Below are positions 1 through 6,331 of a stretch of DNA of 6,771 nt, one piece after another. The DNA is taken from NCBI GenBank assembly GCA_028709135.1, contig JAQVXN010000105.1, positions 1 to 6,771 of the forward strand, written 5' to 3'. Source of the DNA: Bacteroidaceae bacterium (lineage in GTDB: Bacteria > Bacteroidota > Bacteroidia > Bacteroidales > Bacteroidaceae). Position 1 is the stretch's first letter; each line of letters begins with the position of its first letter. The notes below the pieces were generated by a model that searched no databases, was not told the origin of the DNA, and worked only from the letters and a program-made list of their open reading frames with translations. The translations under genes were made by a program, and so were the position numbers.

Positions 1-2
1 AC

Positions 3-68
3 AAGGGGGAAAGGGATTACACCTATTCAGAAATGGGGGAGATGTTCGAACTGCTTGGTATAAATTGA
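3..68 (+). CDS. 3' end of an unidentified protein-coding gene (partial)
   Basis: The third forward frame is open from the first bases of the window and stops at TGA 66-68. It gives 21 residues ending in EMGEMFELLGIN. The acidic, amphipathic composition and an orderly stop look like a true protein C-terminus, and the other two forward frames read less plausibly. The start lies outside the window and I do not recognise the family. A weak hairpin (AGGCT 135-139 with AGCCT 150-154) lies about 65 bp downstream and could help end transcription, but it lacks a U-tract. This gene is on the opposite strand from every other gene here and may belong to the flanking chromosome. Confidence 0.5.
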   Translation, partial: KGERDYTYSEMGEMFELLGIN

Positions 69-206
69 GATTTCTGTTATTTCTTAGACCTGAATCAGTA
101 CTATGCAACTTAAAGTGAGTTCGACGGAAATAAGAGGCTGTAAATTGATAGCCTGTAAAAATTGTTGTAACTTCAAGGTGTTGAAATTCAAAATTTCACA
201 AATAAT

Positions 207-249
207 AATCACTAAGACCTAGAGGGCAACGGGGGTGATCCTAGTGATT
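207..249. repeat. Perfect 8-bp inverted repeat with GC-richer loop
   Basis: AATCACTA (207-214) pairs exactly with TAGTGATT (242-249) around a 27-base loop rich in G and C (agagggcaacggggg part), unlike its AT-rich surroundings. An alternative pairing is possible because GTGAT at 235-239 also complements ATCAC at 208-212, so two folds compete. The rest of the gene-free stretch 69-333 holds a short 6-bp repeat (TGAAAT 182-187 with ATTTCA 193-198) and nothing I recognise. Function is unknown; a terminator or small structured RNA are both possible. Confidence 0.4.
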
Positions 250-293
250 CAAACGTCAACTAATCCGTAAGAAGAGGAAAGCCCATAAACTTC

Positions 294-340
294 ATAATTA
301 TCCCCGATGATGTTATCTATCTTAATAAACAGATAATTAT
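294..340. repeat. Perfect 9-bp inverted repeat at the left edge of repeat copy 1
   Basis: ATAATTATC (294-302) is the exact reverse complement of GATAATTAT (332-340), separated by 29 bases. The right arm overlaps the point where similarity to the second repeat copy begins (334). This may mark a boundary, or be chance in AT-rich DNA. Confidence 0.3.
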
Positions 341-848
341 CCGAACACTTGTCATAGAGAAAATATTCTAATTTTCAAACAGGTGGTTATTAATATTTAA
401 ATGTTTATAGTAAAAAATATGCTTGCCGCCCTGCAAAGCAGTATCTTGAGAATATTTACGGTTTCACTGTGAATATTCTCGAAATACCTCTTTGCACCTG
501 TCCATAGGGACACGGACAGGCTTCGGGAGAGTGGTTAAGACATTCTATGGGAGCTGTGCCCACCATACTCCCAAACGAAAACGGTACATCTGTATCGGTA
601 TGTTCATCCGACACCTCCCGTTTGTCCTTTCCGTTCATGACGATGTCATCACTCCAAGCCCTGCACTGGGAGGTAGCCGATTTCCTGCCCATACAGCAGA
701 ACCGTTTCCTTTAAAGCCGAATATCCGTCAAGCTGATATTCCTGCCGTTCTTGCTTTAAGCCAGAACCGCAGCTTTGGGACAGAAGAAGATGGAACATTA
801 TTTTGTTGCAAGAATGTTTTATTCTCTTTTAAAACTATAAGGGAAATA
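334..848. repeat. Long structured repeat, copy 1
   Basis: This stretch matches 1331-1844 almost base for base. The offset is a constant 997 bp from 334 through about 790, and small indels near the ends shift it slightly. Identity is about nine in ten, highest from 430 to 780. It contains several hairpins: GAGAATATTTAC (448-459) with GTGAATATTCTC (469-480), a 12-bp stem with one G-T pair; CCTGTCC (497-503) with GGACAGG (514-520); ATGAC (637-641) with GTCAT (645-649); and 744-751 with 763-770, extended inward by GCTT/AAGC, with one C-C mismatch. Open frames exist on both strands, but differences between copies do not favour silent positions. I read it as a noncoding repeat, perhaps a structured RNA or a non-autonomous mobile unit. 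A further 6-bp hairpin (GATGGC 853-858, GCCATC 865-870) lies just outside. Confidence 0.8.
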
Positions 849-973
849 GCACGATGGCTTTCCTGCCATCAAGTATTAATTACGGCAAGACATAGTTCGT
901 CTACCTATTTTTTAAAGTTTGTGAAAGGATGAGGACTTTAATTTTTTCCTTTTCAAAGATTAGAACTTACATT

Positions 974-1105
974 TTATTCAAATATTTCCTTTAACCGATT
1001 AGCTTCTTTCATCAGCTTTTTCGGATTATTCTGTTTGAGTTTATTCAAATTCAAAAGTTTCCATTTTACAGACGGATAGTCTGCAATTTTCAGATCGAAA
1101 TTTAT
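974..1105 (-). pseudogene. Remnant of an AbiEii/AbiGii-type nucleotidyltransferase toxin C-terminus
   Basis: A minus-strand frame between stop codons at 1106-1108 and 974-976 encodes 43 residues with no start codon at its beginning. It includes YPSVKWKLLNLNKLKQNNPK and ends in LKEIFE. A pattern of hydrophobic-P-x-x-x-W-K-L-x-N-x-x-K-L-K followed by N-P-K-K is, from memory, typical of the C-terminal tail of AbiEii/AbiGii (DUF1814) nucleotidyltransferase toxins, whose full length is about 250-300 residues. Nothing of the catalytic domain is visible upstream (1109-1330), nor any antitoxin gene. It is therefore a decayed fragment sitting between the two long repeats. The family call is from pattern memory and could be wrong; that it is a broken coding sequence is more secure. 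Confidence 0.4.
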
Positions 1106-1108
1106 CTA

Positions 1109-1330
1109 AATAGTTTATTTCTTAGGCGAATTTGCAGTATTTTTGTTTGCAAATATCAAGGTAGAATAAATCTTTAGGCATAAGAGATATCGTTTATGTG
1201 ACTATAAAGCTGATTTCTTATCATAATTAGTGATGATTGAATGTCTGAACGGTTACTGTTTTTGTCTGTGAAGTTAATGACCATAAAAATAACTTATACC
1301 TAAAGCACACAGACCTTGATTAAAATTAAA
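1109..1330. other. AT-rich gene-free stretch between remnant and repeat copy 2
   Basis: All frames are broken within short distances and I see no gene. A 7-bp inverted repeat, ATTTGCA (1130-1136) and TGCAAAT (1148-1154), is the only clear structure. This DNA has no counterpart before repeat copy 1, so it belongs to the spacer and not to the repeated unit. Confidence 0.5.
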
Positions 1331-1844
1331 TAATTGTCCGAATACTTATCATATAGAGAAAATATTCTAATTTCAAAATGGGTAGATATTAATATTTAAT
1401 GTTATTGCAAAAAATATGCTTGCCACCCTGCAAAGCAGTATTTTGAGAATATTTACGGTTTCACTGTGAATATTCTCGAAATACCTCTTTGCACCTGTCC
1501 ATAGGGACACAAACAGGCTTCGGGAGAGTGGCTTAAGCATTTTATGAAGGCTGTGCCCACCATACTCCTAAACGAAAACGGTACATCTGTATCGGTATGT
1601 TCATCGGCTACCTCCCGTTTGTCCTTTCCGTTCATGACGATGTCATCACTCCAAGCCCTGCACTGGGAGGTAGCCGATTTCCTATCCATACAGCAGAACC
1701 GTTTCCTTTAAAGCCGAATATCCGTCAAGCTGATATTCCTGCGGTTCTTGCTTTAAGCCAGAACCGCAGCTTTGGGACAGAGGATGGGGCATTATTTTCC
1801 CCCTGAAAAGGTTTTATTCTCTTTAAAAAACTACAAGGGAAAAA
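1331..1844. repeat. Long structured repeat, copy 2
   Basis: Second copy of the unit at 334-848. The 12-bp hairpin is identical (1445-1456 with 1466-1477, loop GGTTTCACT). The GCGGTTCT/AGAACCGC hairpin (1741-1748 with 1760-1767) is perfect here, whereas copy 1 has one mismatch. In the CCTGT...ACAGG hairpin the two inner pairs present in copy 1 are lost, but an alternative TGTCC/GGACA fold survives in both. The short ATGAC/GTCAT hairpin recurs at 1634-1646. The copies diverge after the string GGGACAGA, where copy 2 is a few bases shorter, and similarity fades after GGGAAAAATA. Direct orientation means recombination between copies would delete 997 bp. Confidence 0.8.
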
Positions 1845-2239
1845 TAACAAAATAATTTTTTCTTAGAAATCTAGATGGAATTTTTTCTATTGTTATACAA
1901 AGTTTCTTATATCAACCATAAATTAAGTAAGAAATGAGATTATCAACATAAATTGTAAAATAAAGTGAACTGATAAAGGATGAAGTTGAGATAGTATCGA
2001 AAAGTTAAATCAAAGGTGTTGTAATGTTAAATCGTCAGTTCTATGGAAAGTAAAAAGATTGTTAAAGCTATAAATATTGGAATTTTTATATCATTTGAAA
2101 GCATTTGAATATTATCTCATTGCTCAGTTTTACACAATAACTTAGATGCAAATTGGAAGAAATGTAAAATAAAGAAGATATTAAAAGGCAATAGGGGAGT
2201 AAGGTTTCTGTAACTATTGTAACTCACATGATGTTAAAA
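1845..2239. other. AT-rich intergenic stretch with no recognisable gene
   Basis: No frame longer than about 21 codons with plausible coding content is present on either strand. The 12-mer TGTAAAATAAAG occurs twice (1954-1965 and 2163-2174), which may be chance at this base composition. This DNA lies downstream of the last gene of the minus-strand group. It separates that group from the repeats and may contain the island's left boundary, but I found no matching att-like duplicate of the right-hand sequence. Confidence 0.5.
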
Positions 2240-2554
2240 TTAATATGTGGAATTATCTCCTTTCCCTTTAAGAATTCTCTCTATATCTGACAGATGATAA
2301 TAGTTCTTATTACCGCATTTTACAGAAACTAGATATCCTGATTTATCCCAAGACCATAATGTTTTACGGCATTTCCCAAGCATATTCTGGGCATCCTTGA
2401 CCGTTATAAGTTTATCAGCATTCTCGTTCCGGATAATGGCAGCAAGTTTTTCATTGTTCTTTTCCACAATAGCTTTAGCAAACTGTAAAAGCTGTTTTGG
2501 TGTAACCTTAATAGTATAAGGATCATGTGATTCCAGAATATCTTCAATTCCCAT
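2240..2554 (-). CDS. Small HTH DNA-binding protein, excisionase-like
   Basis: 104 residues. The N-terminal half (1-48) is helical and charged, with a TPKQLLQFAKAIVEKN segment seen in many Bacteroides accessory DNA-binding proteins. Residues 49-95 form a single MerR/excisionase-type winged HTH: LITVKDAQNMLGKCRKTLWSW is the helix-turn-helix, followed by the wing GYLVSVKCGNKNYYHLSDIERIL. Proteins of this class sit in pairs near integrases in Bacteroides mobile elements and act as excisionases or regulators. The start is ATG 2552-2554. A perfect 10-bp inverted repeat lies just before it. It follows the 141-aa HTH gene after a 126-bp gap containing a terminator-like hairpin, so it may be expressed partly on its own. 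Whether it controls excision or transcription cannot be told from sequence. Confidence 0.85.
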   Translation of the reverse strand: MGIEDILESHDPYTIKVTPKQLLQFAKAIVEKNNEKLAAIIRNENADKLITVKDAQNMLGKCRKTLWSWDKSGYLVSVKCGNKNYYHLSDIERILKGKGDNSTY

Positions 2555-2562
2555 ACGCTTTA

Positions 2563-2591
2563 CTATCTTTATGTTTCTAATATAAAGATAG
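2563..2591. promoter_or_regulatory. Perfect 10-bp inverted repeat in the leader of the 104-aa HTH gene
   Basis: CTATCTTTAT (2563-2572) and ATAAAGATAG (2582-2591) are exact reverse complements around a 9-base loop. The near arm ends 8 bp before the start codon at 2554. As DNA it is a symmetric operator candidate for an HTH dimer; as RNA it is a hairpin next to the ribosome binding region. Autoregulation by the downstream HTH protein is the simplest guess. Confidence 0.5.
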
Positions 2592-2605
2592 CAAAAGAAA
2601 TCAAA

Positions 2606-2648
2606 ATCGGCAAGTATCCCTAAGTACTAAATGGTGATACATGCCGAT
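2606..2648 (-). terminator. Probable intrinsic terminator or operator between the two HTH genes
   Basis: Arms 2606-2618 and 2636-2648 pair over 13 positions with a single A-A mismatch (ATCGGCA plus GTATC against GATAC plus TGCCGAT), with a 17-base loop. Read on the minus strand, the right-hand side of the stem ends GCCGAT and runs into TTTGATTTCTTTT, a broken U-tract. It lies 32 bp after the stop codon of the 141-aa gene (2681), where a terminator would be expected. The long loop and imperfect tract leave an operator role open. Confidence 0.5.
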
Positions 2649-2680
2649 AAGTAATGCTGATTTGATGCAGATAATAGGAT

Positions 2681-3106
2681 TTATCTGATAGATTTTGGCT
2701 TATGATGAATACCTGATCTGATCCTGTCTAATATTTCTTGATTCTGTTGCTGGTGCTTAACAGTATTTCCACTTTCTATCCACTTAGCCAGTTCATCCTC
2801 ATAAAAATACCATTTTTTGCCCTTCTTCATGCCAGGAATATCACCTTGTCGAACATGAGCATATAAGGTAGACTTGGCCATATTCATAATCTTACAGGCG
2901 CATGCTACATCACAGATTGTATGCTGATAGATGACAGAAGAAGAAACCTCTTTGCACATTAGAATCTCAGGTTTTCCATCTTCCACACGATACTTAAGGG
3001 AACTGCCTTTAGGAAGCATTACCGTCATCATGGCTTTTAATGTTGAGACCTCCTTAGCAATATTACTTACCATTTGAGGCAATTGATCAAAAGATATTTT
3101 TTCCAT
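2681..3106 (-). CDS. HTH DNA-binding protein, excisionase family (HTH_17-like)
   Basis: 141 residues. Residues 1-30 (FDQLPQMVSNIAKEVSTLKA) form an N-terminal helix likely used for dimerisation. The middle (31-62) is variable. Residues 64-112 form the winged HTH: ICDVACACKIMNMAKSTLYA is the HTH, then HVRQGDIPGMKKGKKWYFYE is the wing, ending in DELAKWIESG. The order 'alpha-turn-alpha, G-x-I-P-x-x-K-x-G-K-x-W-x-F, L-x-x-W-I' is diagnostic of excisionase-type single-domain HTH proteins. The tail (113-141) is basic. It starts at ATG 3104-3106, about 45 bp downstream of a consensus Bacteroides promoter, so it can be expressed independently of the integrase. Likely an excisionase (recombination directionality factor) or a regulator of the island; the exact role is inferred from family and place. 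Confidence 0.88.
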   Translation of the reverse strand: MEKISFDQLPQMVSNIAKEVSTLKAMMTVMLPKGSSLKYRVEDGKPEILMCKEVSSSVIYQHTICDVACACKIMNMAKSTLYAHVRQGDIPGMKKGKKWYFYEDELAKWIESGNTVKHQQQNQEILDRIRSGIHHKPKSIR

Positions 3107-3124
3107 AGTATTATTTATTTTTTA

Positions 3125-3139
3125 TACCTTACAAAGGTA
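3125..3139. promoter_or_regulatory. 6-bp palindrome just downstream of the promoter, possible operator
   Basis: TACCTT (3125-3130) and AAGGTA (3134-3139) flank ACA. The site falls in the early transcribed leader, between the predicted start of transcription and the ATG at 3106. A repressor bound here would block this promoter. It also contains a second TAnnTTTG match (TACCTTTG, minus strand 3139-3132), but that one lacks a correctly spaced TTTG. Confidence 0.35.
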
Positions 3140-3153
3140 ATCTGTTTAGGAAA

Positions 3154-3184
3154 CAAATATATTAAATTAATAGTTTAACACAAA
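3154..3184 (-). promoter_or_regulatory. Consensus Bacteroidota promoter for the 141-aa HTH gene
   Basis: On the minus strand the -33 element TTTG (3184-3181) is followed by exactly 19 bp and then the -7 element TATATTTG (3161-3154). This matches the Bacteroides primary sigma factor consensus TTTG-N19-21-TAnnTTTG at every fixed position. It predicts a transcript starting near 3147 with a leader of about 40 bases. The -33 box lies just after the stop codon of the upstream membrane-protein gene (3207). Confidence 0.7.
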
Positions 3185-3206
3185 CTTTTTATATATTATA
3201 AATTAA

Positions 3207-4013
3207 TCAATTATTACTATAATAAATTAAATCTCTTTCAATGTCGTCTGCTTGAGCAGTTGCTTTTCTACGGACGCCTTTTCTGTTTGCACTAACGGGA
3301 AGTTCTACATAATATTTAGTCCCTTCTTGAACCGCAAGCTTTCGACAGATGGAAGAACATCGCACACTTTCTTTTCCAGCATGATTCTGAAACTCTTGAT
3401 GAAATACACGATAAATAAAATTCGCACCAAAGTTATTATCCTTACACAGATAATATTTTACATGATAACCCAAATGATAGATATCTTCTCTTGAAAGATT
3501 TCTGTTGCTTACAGGAACAAGATCAATGTCTATGGTATCGTTCTCAATGACCTTCTTTATATCAAGAAGTAAGATATGAGCATCTTCATTAGAACTCAAA
3601 TGAGAAGCCACAAATTTTTGAATAAGTACACAAAAAAGTTCTATCAGTTGTTGCTTGCGTTTCTTTGATCTATCATCAATTTCTGCATGAATAGGGATAA
3701 AACTAAATTCAGATCGAAAGATTCTAGTACTTTCTTCTAAAGCAGAATGTATTCCAAGATGAAATTTACAGAATACTACTTTATGGACAAACATACAAAT
3801 TAAGCCAAGACAAAGGAGCAGGCTTAAAATGGATGAACTGGAAAGGAAGACAGTAGTCAGTGAAGACATTCTAAAGACAGTCTGTATATATGCCCCTTTT
3901 TCCCTGCAATACAGAATTCCAAGAATATCCAGCTGTATGAATCCTAACACCATCAACAGCATGATGGTATTATCAGCATAACGTGTGCATTTAACTAATT
4001 TCTTCTTATCCAT
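3207..4013 (-). CDS. Membrane-anchored protein of unknown function
   Basis: 268 residues from ATG 4011-4013. An in-frame TTG at 4034 would add seven residues but overlaps a possible -7 box, so I prefer the ATG. Residues about 17-36 (TIMLLMVLGFIQLDILGILY) and about 52-77 (an S/L-rich stretch ending LSLLLCLGLICMFV) are two membrane helices. The rest, about 190 residues, is soluble. It has a basic patch (RSKKRKQQ, around 115-122), a helical region, a segment DIYHLGYHVKYYLCKDNNFG and a basic tail. With positively charged residues before helix 1 and after helix 2, both termini are predicted cytoplasmic. I do not recognise a family. Between integrase and HTH genes such an open frame is often element-specific. 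A sensor, an anti-repressor or a surface or immunity factor are all untested possibilities. Confidence 0.75.
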   Translation of the reverse strand: MDKKKLVKCTRYADNTIMLLMVLGFIQLDILGILYCREKGAYIQTVFRMSSLTTVFLSSSSILSLLLCLGLICMFVHKVVFCKFHLGIHSALEESTRIFRSEFSFIPIHAEIDDRSKKRKQQLIELFCVLIQKFVASHLSSNEDAHILLLDIKKVIENDTIDIDLVPVSNRNLSREDIYHLGYHVKYYLCKDNNFGANFIYRVFHQEFQNHAGKESVRCSSICRKLAVQEGTKYYVELPVSANRKGVRRKATAQADDIERDLIYYSNN

Positions 4014-4031
4014 ATCAGCATTTCTTTTGCA

Positions 4032-4039
4032 CAAACTTA
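4032..4039 (-). promoter_or_regulatory. Possible -7 box before the membrane-protein gene
   Basis: TAAGTTTG on the minus strand matches the Bacteroides -7 consensus TAnnTTTG. It would start transcription about 10-15 bp before the ATG at 4013. No TTTG sits at the right distance upstream, so the call is weak. It argues against the TTG at 4034 as start codon, since that TTG is part of this box. Confidence 0.25.
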
Positions 4040-4082
4040 AATATTTCTGTGCTAATTACTGATATTTGAGAATAAGTTTTAA

Positions 4083-4134
4083 CAATAAATAGTGCACAAA
4101 AGATGATATTACATTGATTTACACACTATTATTG
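4083..4134. repeat. Imperfect inverted repeat sharing the ATAGTG motif with the right-hand hairpins
   Basis: CAATAAATAGTG (4083-4094) and CACTATTATTG (4124-4134) pair with one bulged base. The right arm contains ACACTAT (4123-4129), the 7-mer found four times at 6547-6615. It lies between the integrase stop codon (4151) and the membrane-protein start. It could be a terminator after the integrase, an operator or an accessory binding site. Confidence 0.35.
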
Positions 4135-4150
4135 TAGTTTATTGTATATT

Positions 4151-5308
4151 CTATTTAAGTGATATTTTATTTGCAGACTCTCGCTTTTTCTCATCTACAA
4201 GGTCAGCATAGATTTGTGTTGTAGATACATTTCTATGGGTAAGCATTTTACTGACCGTATAAATATCAGTACCTTCCGCTATCTGAAGTGTAGCAAAGGT
4301 GTGTCTGAAACAATGAAAGGTAATATGCTTGGTAATACCGGCATCTTTCAGCCAGTTTTGAAGAGGCACCTGGCAAAAACAGCGTTTCATGCCTTTAAAA
4401 ACAGTTCCTATTGCCTTTTGTTGCCCACAAAGTTCGAAAGCTTCATCACTGATAGGAAGAGTGGCTACAGATTTGGTTTTGATTGTGGTTATACGCATGC
4501 AATAACCGCCCTCAGAAGCTTTCTCAATATTTTCCCACTTAAGATTCATCACATCACTTATGCGAAGACCTGTAAGGCATGAAAAAAGTGAAGCACGTTT
4601 AAGAACATCGATCTTACAAGGAGTTCTGGCTAGCTTTTTAAGCTCTTCAAGGGTAAGATATTCTTTGTGAACATCCTCTGTATCAATTTTTTCCAAGAAA
4701 TCATTGATATTTTCATCTATCATTTTACTATGATAAGCAATCTTCAATAATGCCCTAAAAGTGGACCAGTAACTCGCAGCAGAATTCTGACTGATAGTAT
4801 GGAATGTGCCATTTTTATTGGCTTTGGAAAGAAGATACTCTTTAAATTTATTGCAGAAAGACTGATTTATATCCCCAAACGTACATGTTCCACCGCAAAA
4901 ATCATAAAAATGTTCATAGACTATATCCCATTTTTGGTCTTTTTTCCAGCATATTTTCTTATAGTAGGCCAGGAAGTCTTCCTTCAGATGAAATTTGTTA
5001 AAGCAGTCAAGATCATTATTTATAAGAGCTACACTGCGGCGACAGCGAATAACTTCCGATTTTTCCAACATTTCTTCATTATATTCACGTTCTATCTTAT
5101 TCTTTGGCTTGGCATAGATATAAATGCCAAGATATTCTCTGCGTTGCATCTTCAAGGTATATGGATTTCTGAAGGCCGGATAATAATCCAGATAAAGAGA
5201 AAACATCCCTTTGCTGATAGGACGCTGACGTAATGTTACTTTGGTACATGATTTATACATAATTCCCTTTTTAAAATTATTACTTACAAATTTAACCAGT
5301 TTATTCAT
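4151..5308 (-). CDS. Tyrosine recombinase (integrase)
   Basis: 385 residues, a normal length for Bacteroides element integrases. The N-terminal part (about 20-75) is the arm-binding-type domain with KVTLRQRPISKGMFSLYLDY and a REYLGIYIY strand. Residues about 105-205 are the SAM-like core-binding domain. Residues about 216-380 are the catalytic domain. The catalytic set looks complete: R249 in TGLRISD, a Lys in the TIKTKS strand (K277, or K279), H332 and R335 in FHCFRHTFA, H358 in MLTHRNVSTTQ, and nucleophile Y367 in IYADL. Such enzymes cut and join at a short core site to integrate or excise a mobile element. It starts at ATG 5306-5308, 56 bp after the four-HTH gene, so the two may be cotranscribed. 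No break or lost residue is seen, so it should be active. Confidence 0.95.
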   Translation of the reverse strand: MNKLVKFVSNNFKKGIMYKSCTKVTLRQRPISKGMFSLYLDYYPAFRNPYTLKMQRREYLGIYIYAKPKNKIEREYNEEMLEKSEVIRCRRSVALINNDLDCFNKFHLKEDFLAYYKKICWKKDQKWDIVYEHFYDFCGGTCTFGDINQSFCNKFKEYLLSKANKNGTFHTISQNSAASYWSTFRALLKIAYHSKMIDENINDFLEKIDTEDVHKEYLTLEELKKLARTPCKIDVLKRASLFSCLTGLRISDVMNLKWENIEKASEGGYCMRITTIKTKSVATLPISDEAFELCGQQKAIGTVFKGMKRCFCQVPLQNWLKDAGITKHITFHCFRHTFATLQIAEGTDIYTVSKMLTHRNVSTTQIYADLVDEKKRESANKISLK

Positions 5309-5364
5309 AGAGCAATCTTAAACTGTTGTTACTCTACTGCAAACCGAAAATATGCCGTTATTTA

Positions 5365-6294
5365 CTAATCCTTGGCAACAAAAATATGAAAATCTCCATT
5401 CTTTTTTTCTAACAAAACTTTGTCAAATTCGATCCTGGAGATTCTAATATAACTGCCGACTTTAATTCTTGGAATATCATAGCGTTTAAAGATATAAGAA
5501 ATCTGGTCTTTTGTCAAACCATACTTCTTCGTTATTTCTTCTTTGGTATAGTAGTTCGAATTTTCTATGCCATTATTGAGGCCTTTAAGATTGTCTATAT
5601 GAAGCTTGGAGTAGTAGCGTTCTTTACCATGGGTCAGACGAGGAATATGATGTCGCATGACAAATGACAGTACTGCAGCATGTGACATTTGGAATTTCTT
5701 CATAATCTGGTCAATTGTGTAGTAATCGAAAGGGGAGAAGTTTACAAGTAGATTAGCAAAATACTTTTCTACATCCTCTTTACTATAGTAGACATTACGG
5801 CCCTGATAAAACTTTGTAATAGGGAATTTGGCAAGACGGTTCATTGCCATCTTCTTACTAATGTTGTATCGCTCCATAATCTGACGTATAGTATAATGCT
5901 TGGAAGTTGGTTTACGCCCTAATTGGTTTACACGCTTACGATATTGTGGGGCATTATCAAACAAACGCTCTACATCGCTTCTTCTGATAATGGTATGTCC
6001 CAGAATTTGAAGGGCCGGAATTAGTTGAGATTGTAGGTATCTATAACATGTCGCACGGCTTATGCCAAGCAGGATCCCTGCTTCTGTGGGCGAAAGGTAA
6101 GGCCTCCCATCAATATTTTGAATTTGAGAATTGGTATCCTTTACCTCCTCATCATATTCATACTGCTCCATTTTTTTTTGTCTCTGTTGGTGCTTGTATG
6201 ACGCTCTCATGCACTTTTTGGAGCAAAATCGGGTCGTCAAAGTGTGGGCAACGAAGTCCCTTCCACACCATTCACACGTTCTTTTAATGTCCAT
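5365..6294 (-). CDS. Zinc-knuckle protein with four tandem HTH modules
   Basis: 309 residues from ATG 6292-6294. Residues 7-28 carry a CxxC-x13-CxxxC motif (C7, C10, C24, C28 in CEWCGRDF and FCSKKC), a likely zinc-binding knuckle. A charged linker (35-60) follows. Then come four excisionase/MerR-like winged HTH modules: 66-112 (YLSPTEAGILLGISRATCYR, Q-rich wing, RRSDVERLF), 133-179 (YTIRQIMERYNISKKMAMNR, YYSKEDVEKYF), 191-236 (YTIDQIMKKFQMSHAAVLSF, YYSKLHIDNL) and 248-294 (YTKEEITKKYGLTKDQISYI, RISRIEFDKVL). The modules align to each other, so they arose by internal duplication. Proteins with a similar N-terminal knuckle are, from memory, found beside Bacteroides integrases. It probably binds an extended DNA site to steer recombination or regulate the integrase gene 56 bp downstream. 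The iterons 38-161 bp upstream of its start are the obvious candidate target. Confidence 0.88.
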   Translation of the reverse strand: MDIKRTCEWCGRDFVAHTLTTRFCSKKCMRASYKHQQRQKKMEQYEYDEEVKDTNSQIQNIDGRPYLSPTEAGILLGISRATCYRYLQSQLIPALQILGHTIIRRSDVERLFDNAPQYRKRVNQLGRKPTSKHYTIRQIMERYNISKKMAMNRLAKFPITKFYQGRNVYYSKEDVEKYFANLLVNFSPFDYYTIDQIMKKFQMSHAAVLSFVMRHHIPRLTHGKERYYSKLHIDNLKGLNNGIENSNYYTKEEITKKYGLTKDQISYIFKRYDIPRIKVGSYIRISRIEFDKVLLEKKNGDFHIFVAKD

Positions 6295-6331
6295 TTTTGT
6301 AAAAAATTTGTTATCTAAGTCACCTTTTTTG

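Noticed and set aside
492..932. 146-codon plus-strand open frame in repeat copy 1
   Set aside because: The matching frame in copy 2 is shorter and ends differently, composition is not protein-like, and the stretch is explained by the structured repeat.
1137..1146. GTATTTTTGT, close to the CTnDOT core GTAnnTTTGC
   Set aside because: One base off the consensus in AT-rich DNA, no partner copy at the other end, and the integrase is not evidently of the IntDOT group.
2043..2108. 21-codon plus-strand frame starting ATGGAAAGTAAAAAG
   Set aside because: Too short, no conserved feature, and similar frames are expected by chance in AT-rich DNA.
4014..4034. TTG start giving a 275-residue membrane protein
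   Set aside because: An ATG lies seven codons downstream, and the TTG is part of a possible -7 promoter box.
4799..5233. Plus-strand open frames inside the integrase gene (also 4214-4582)
   Set aside because: Antisense shadows of a clearly coding tyrosine recombinase.
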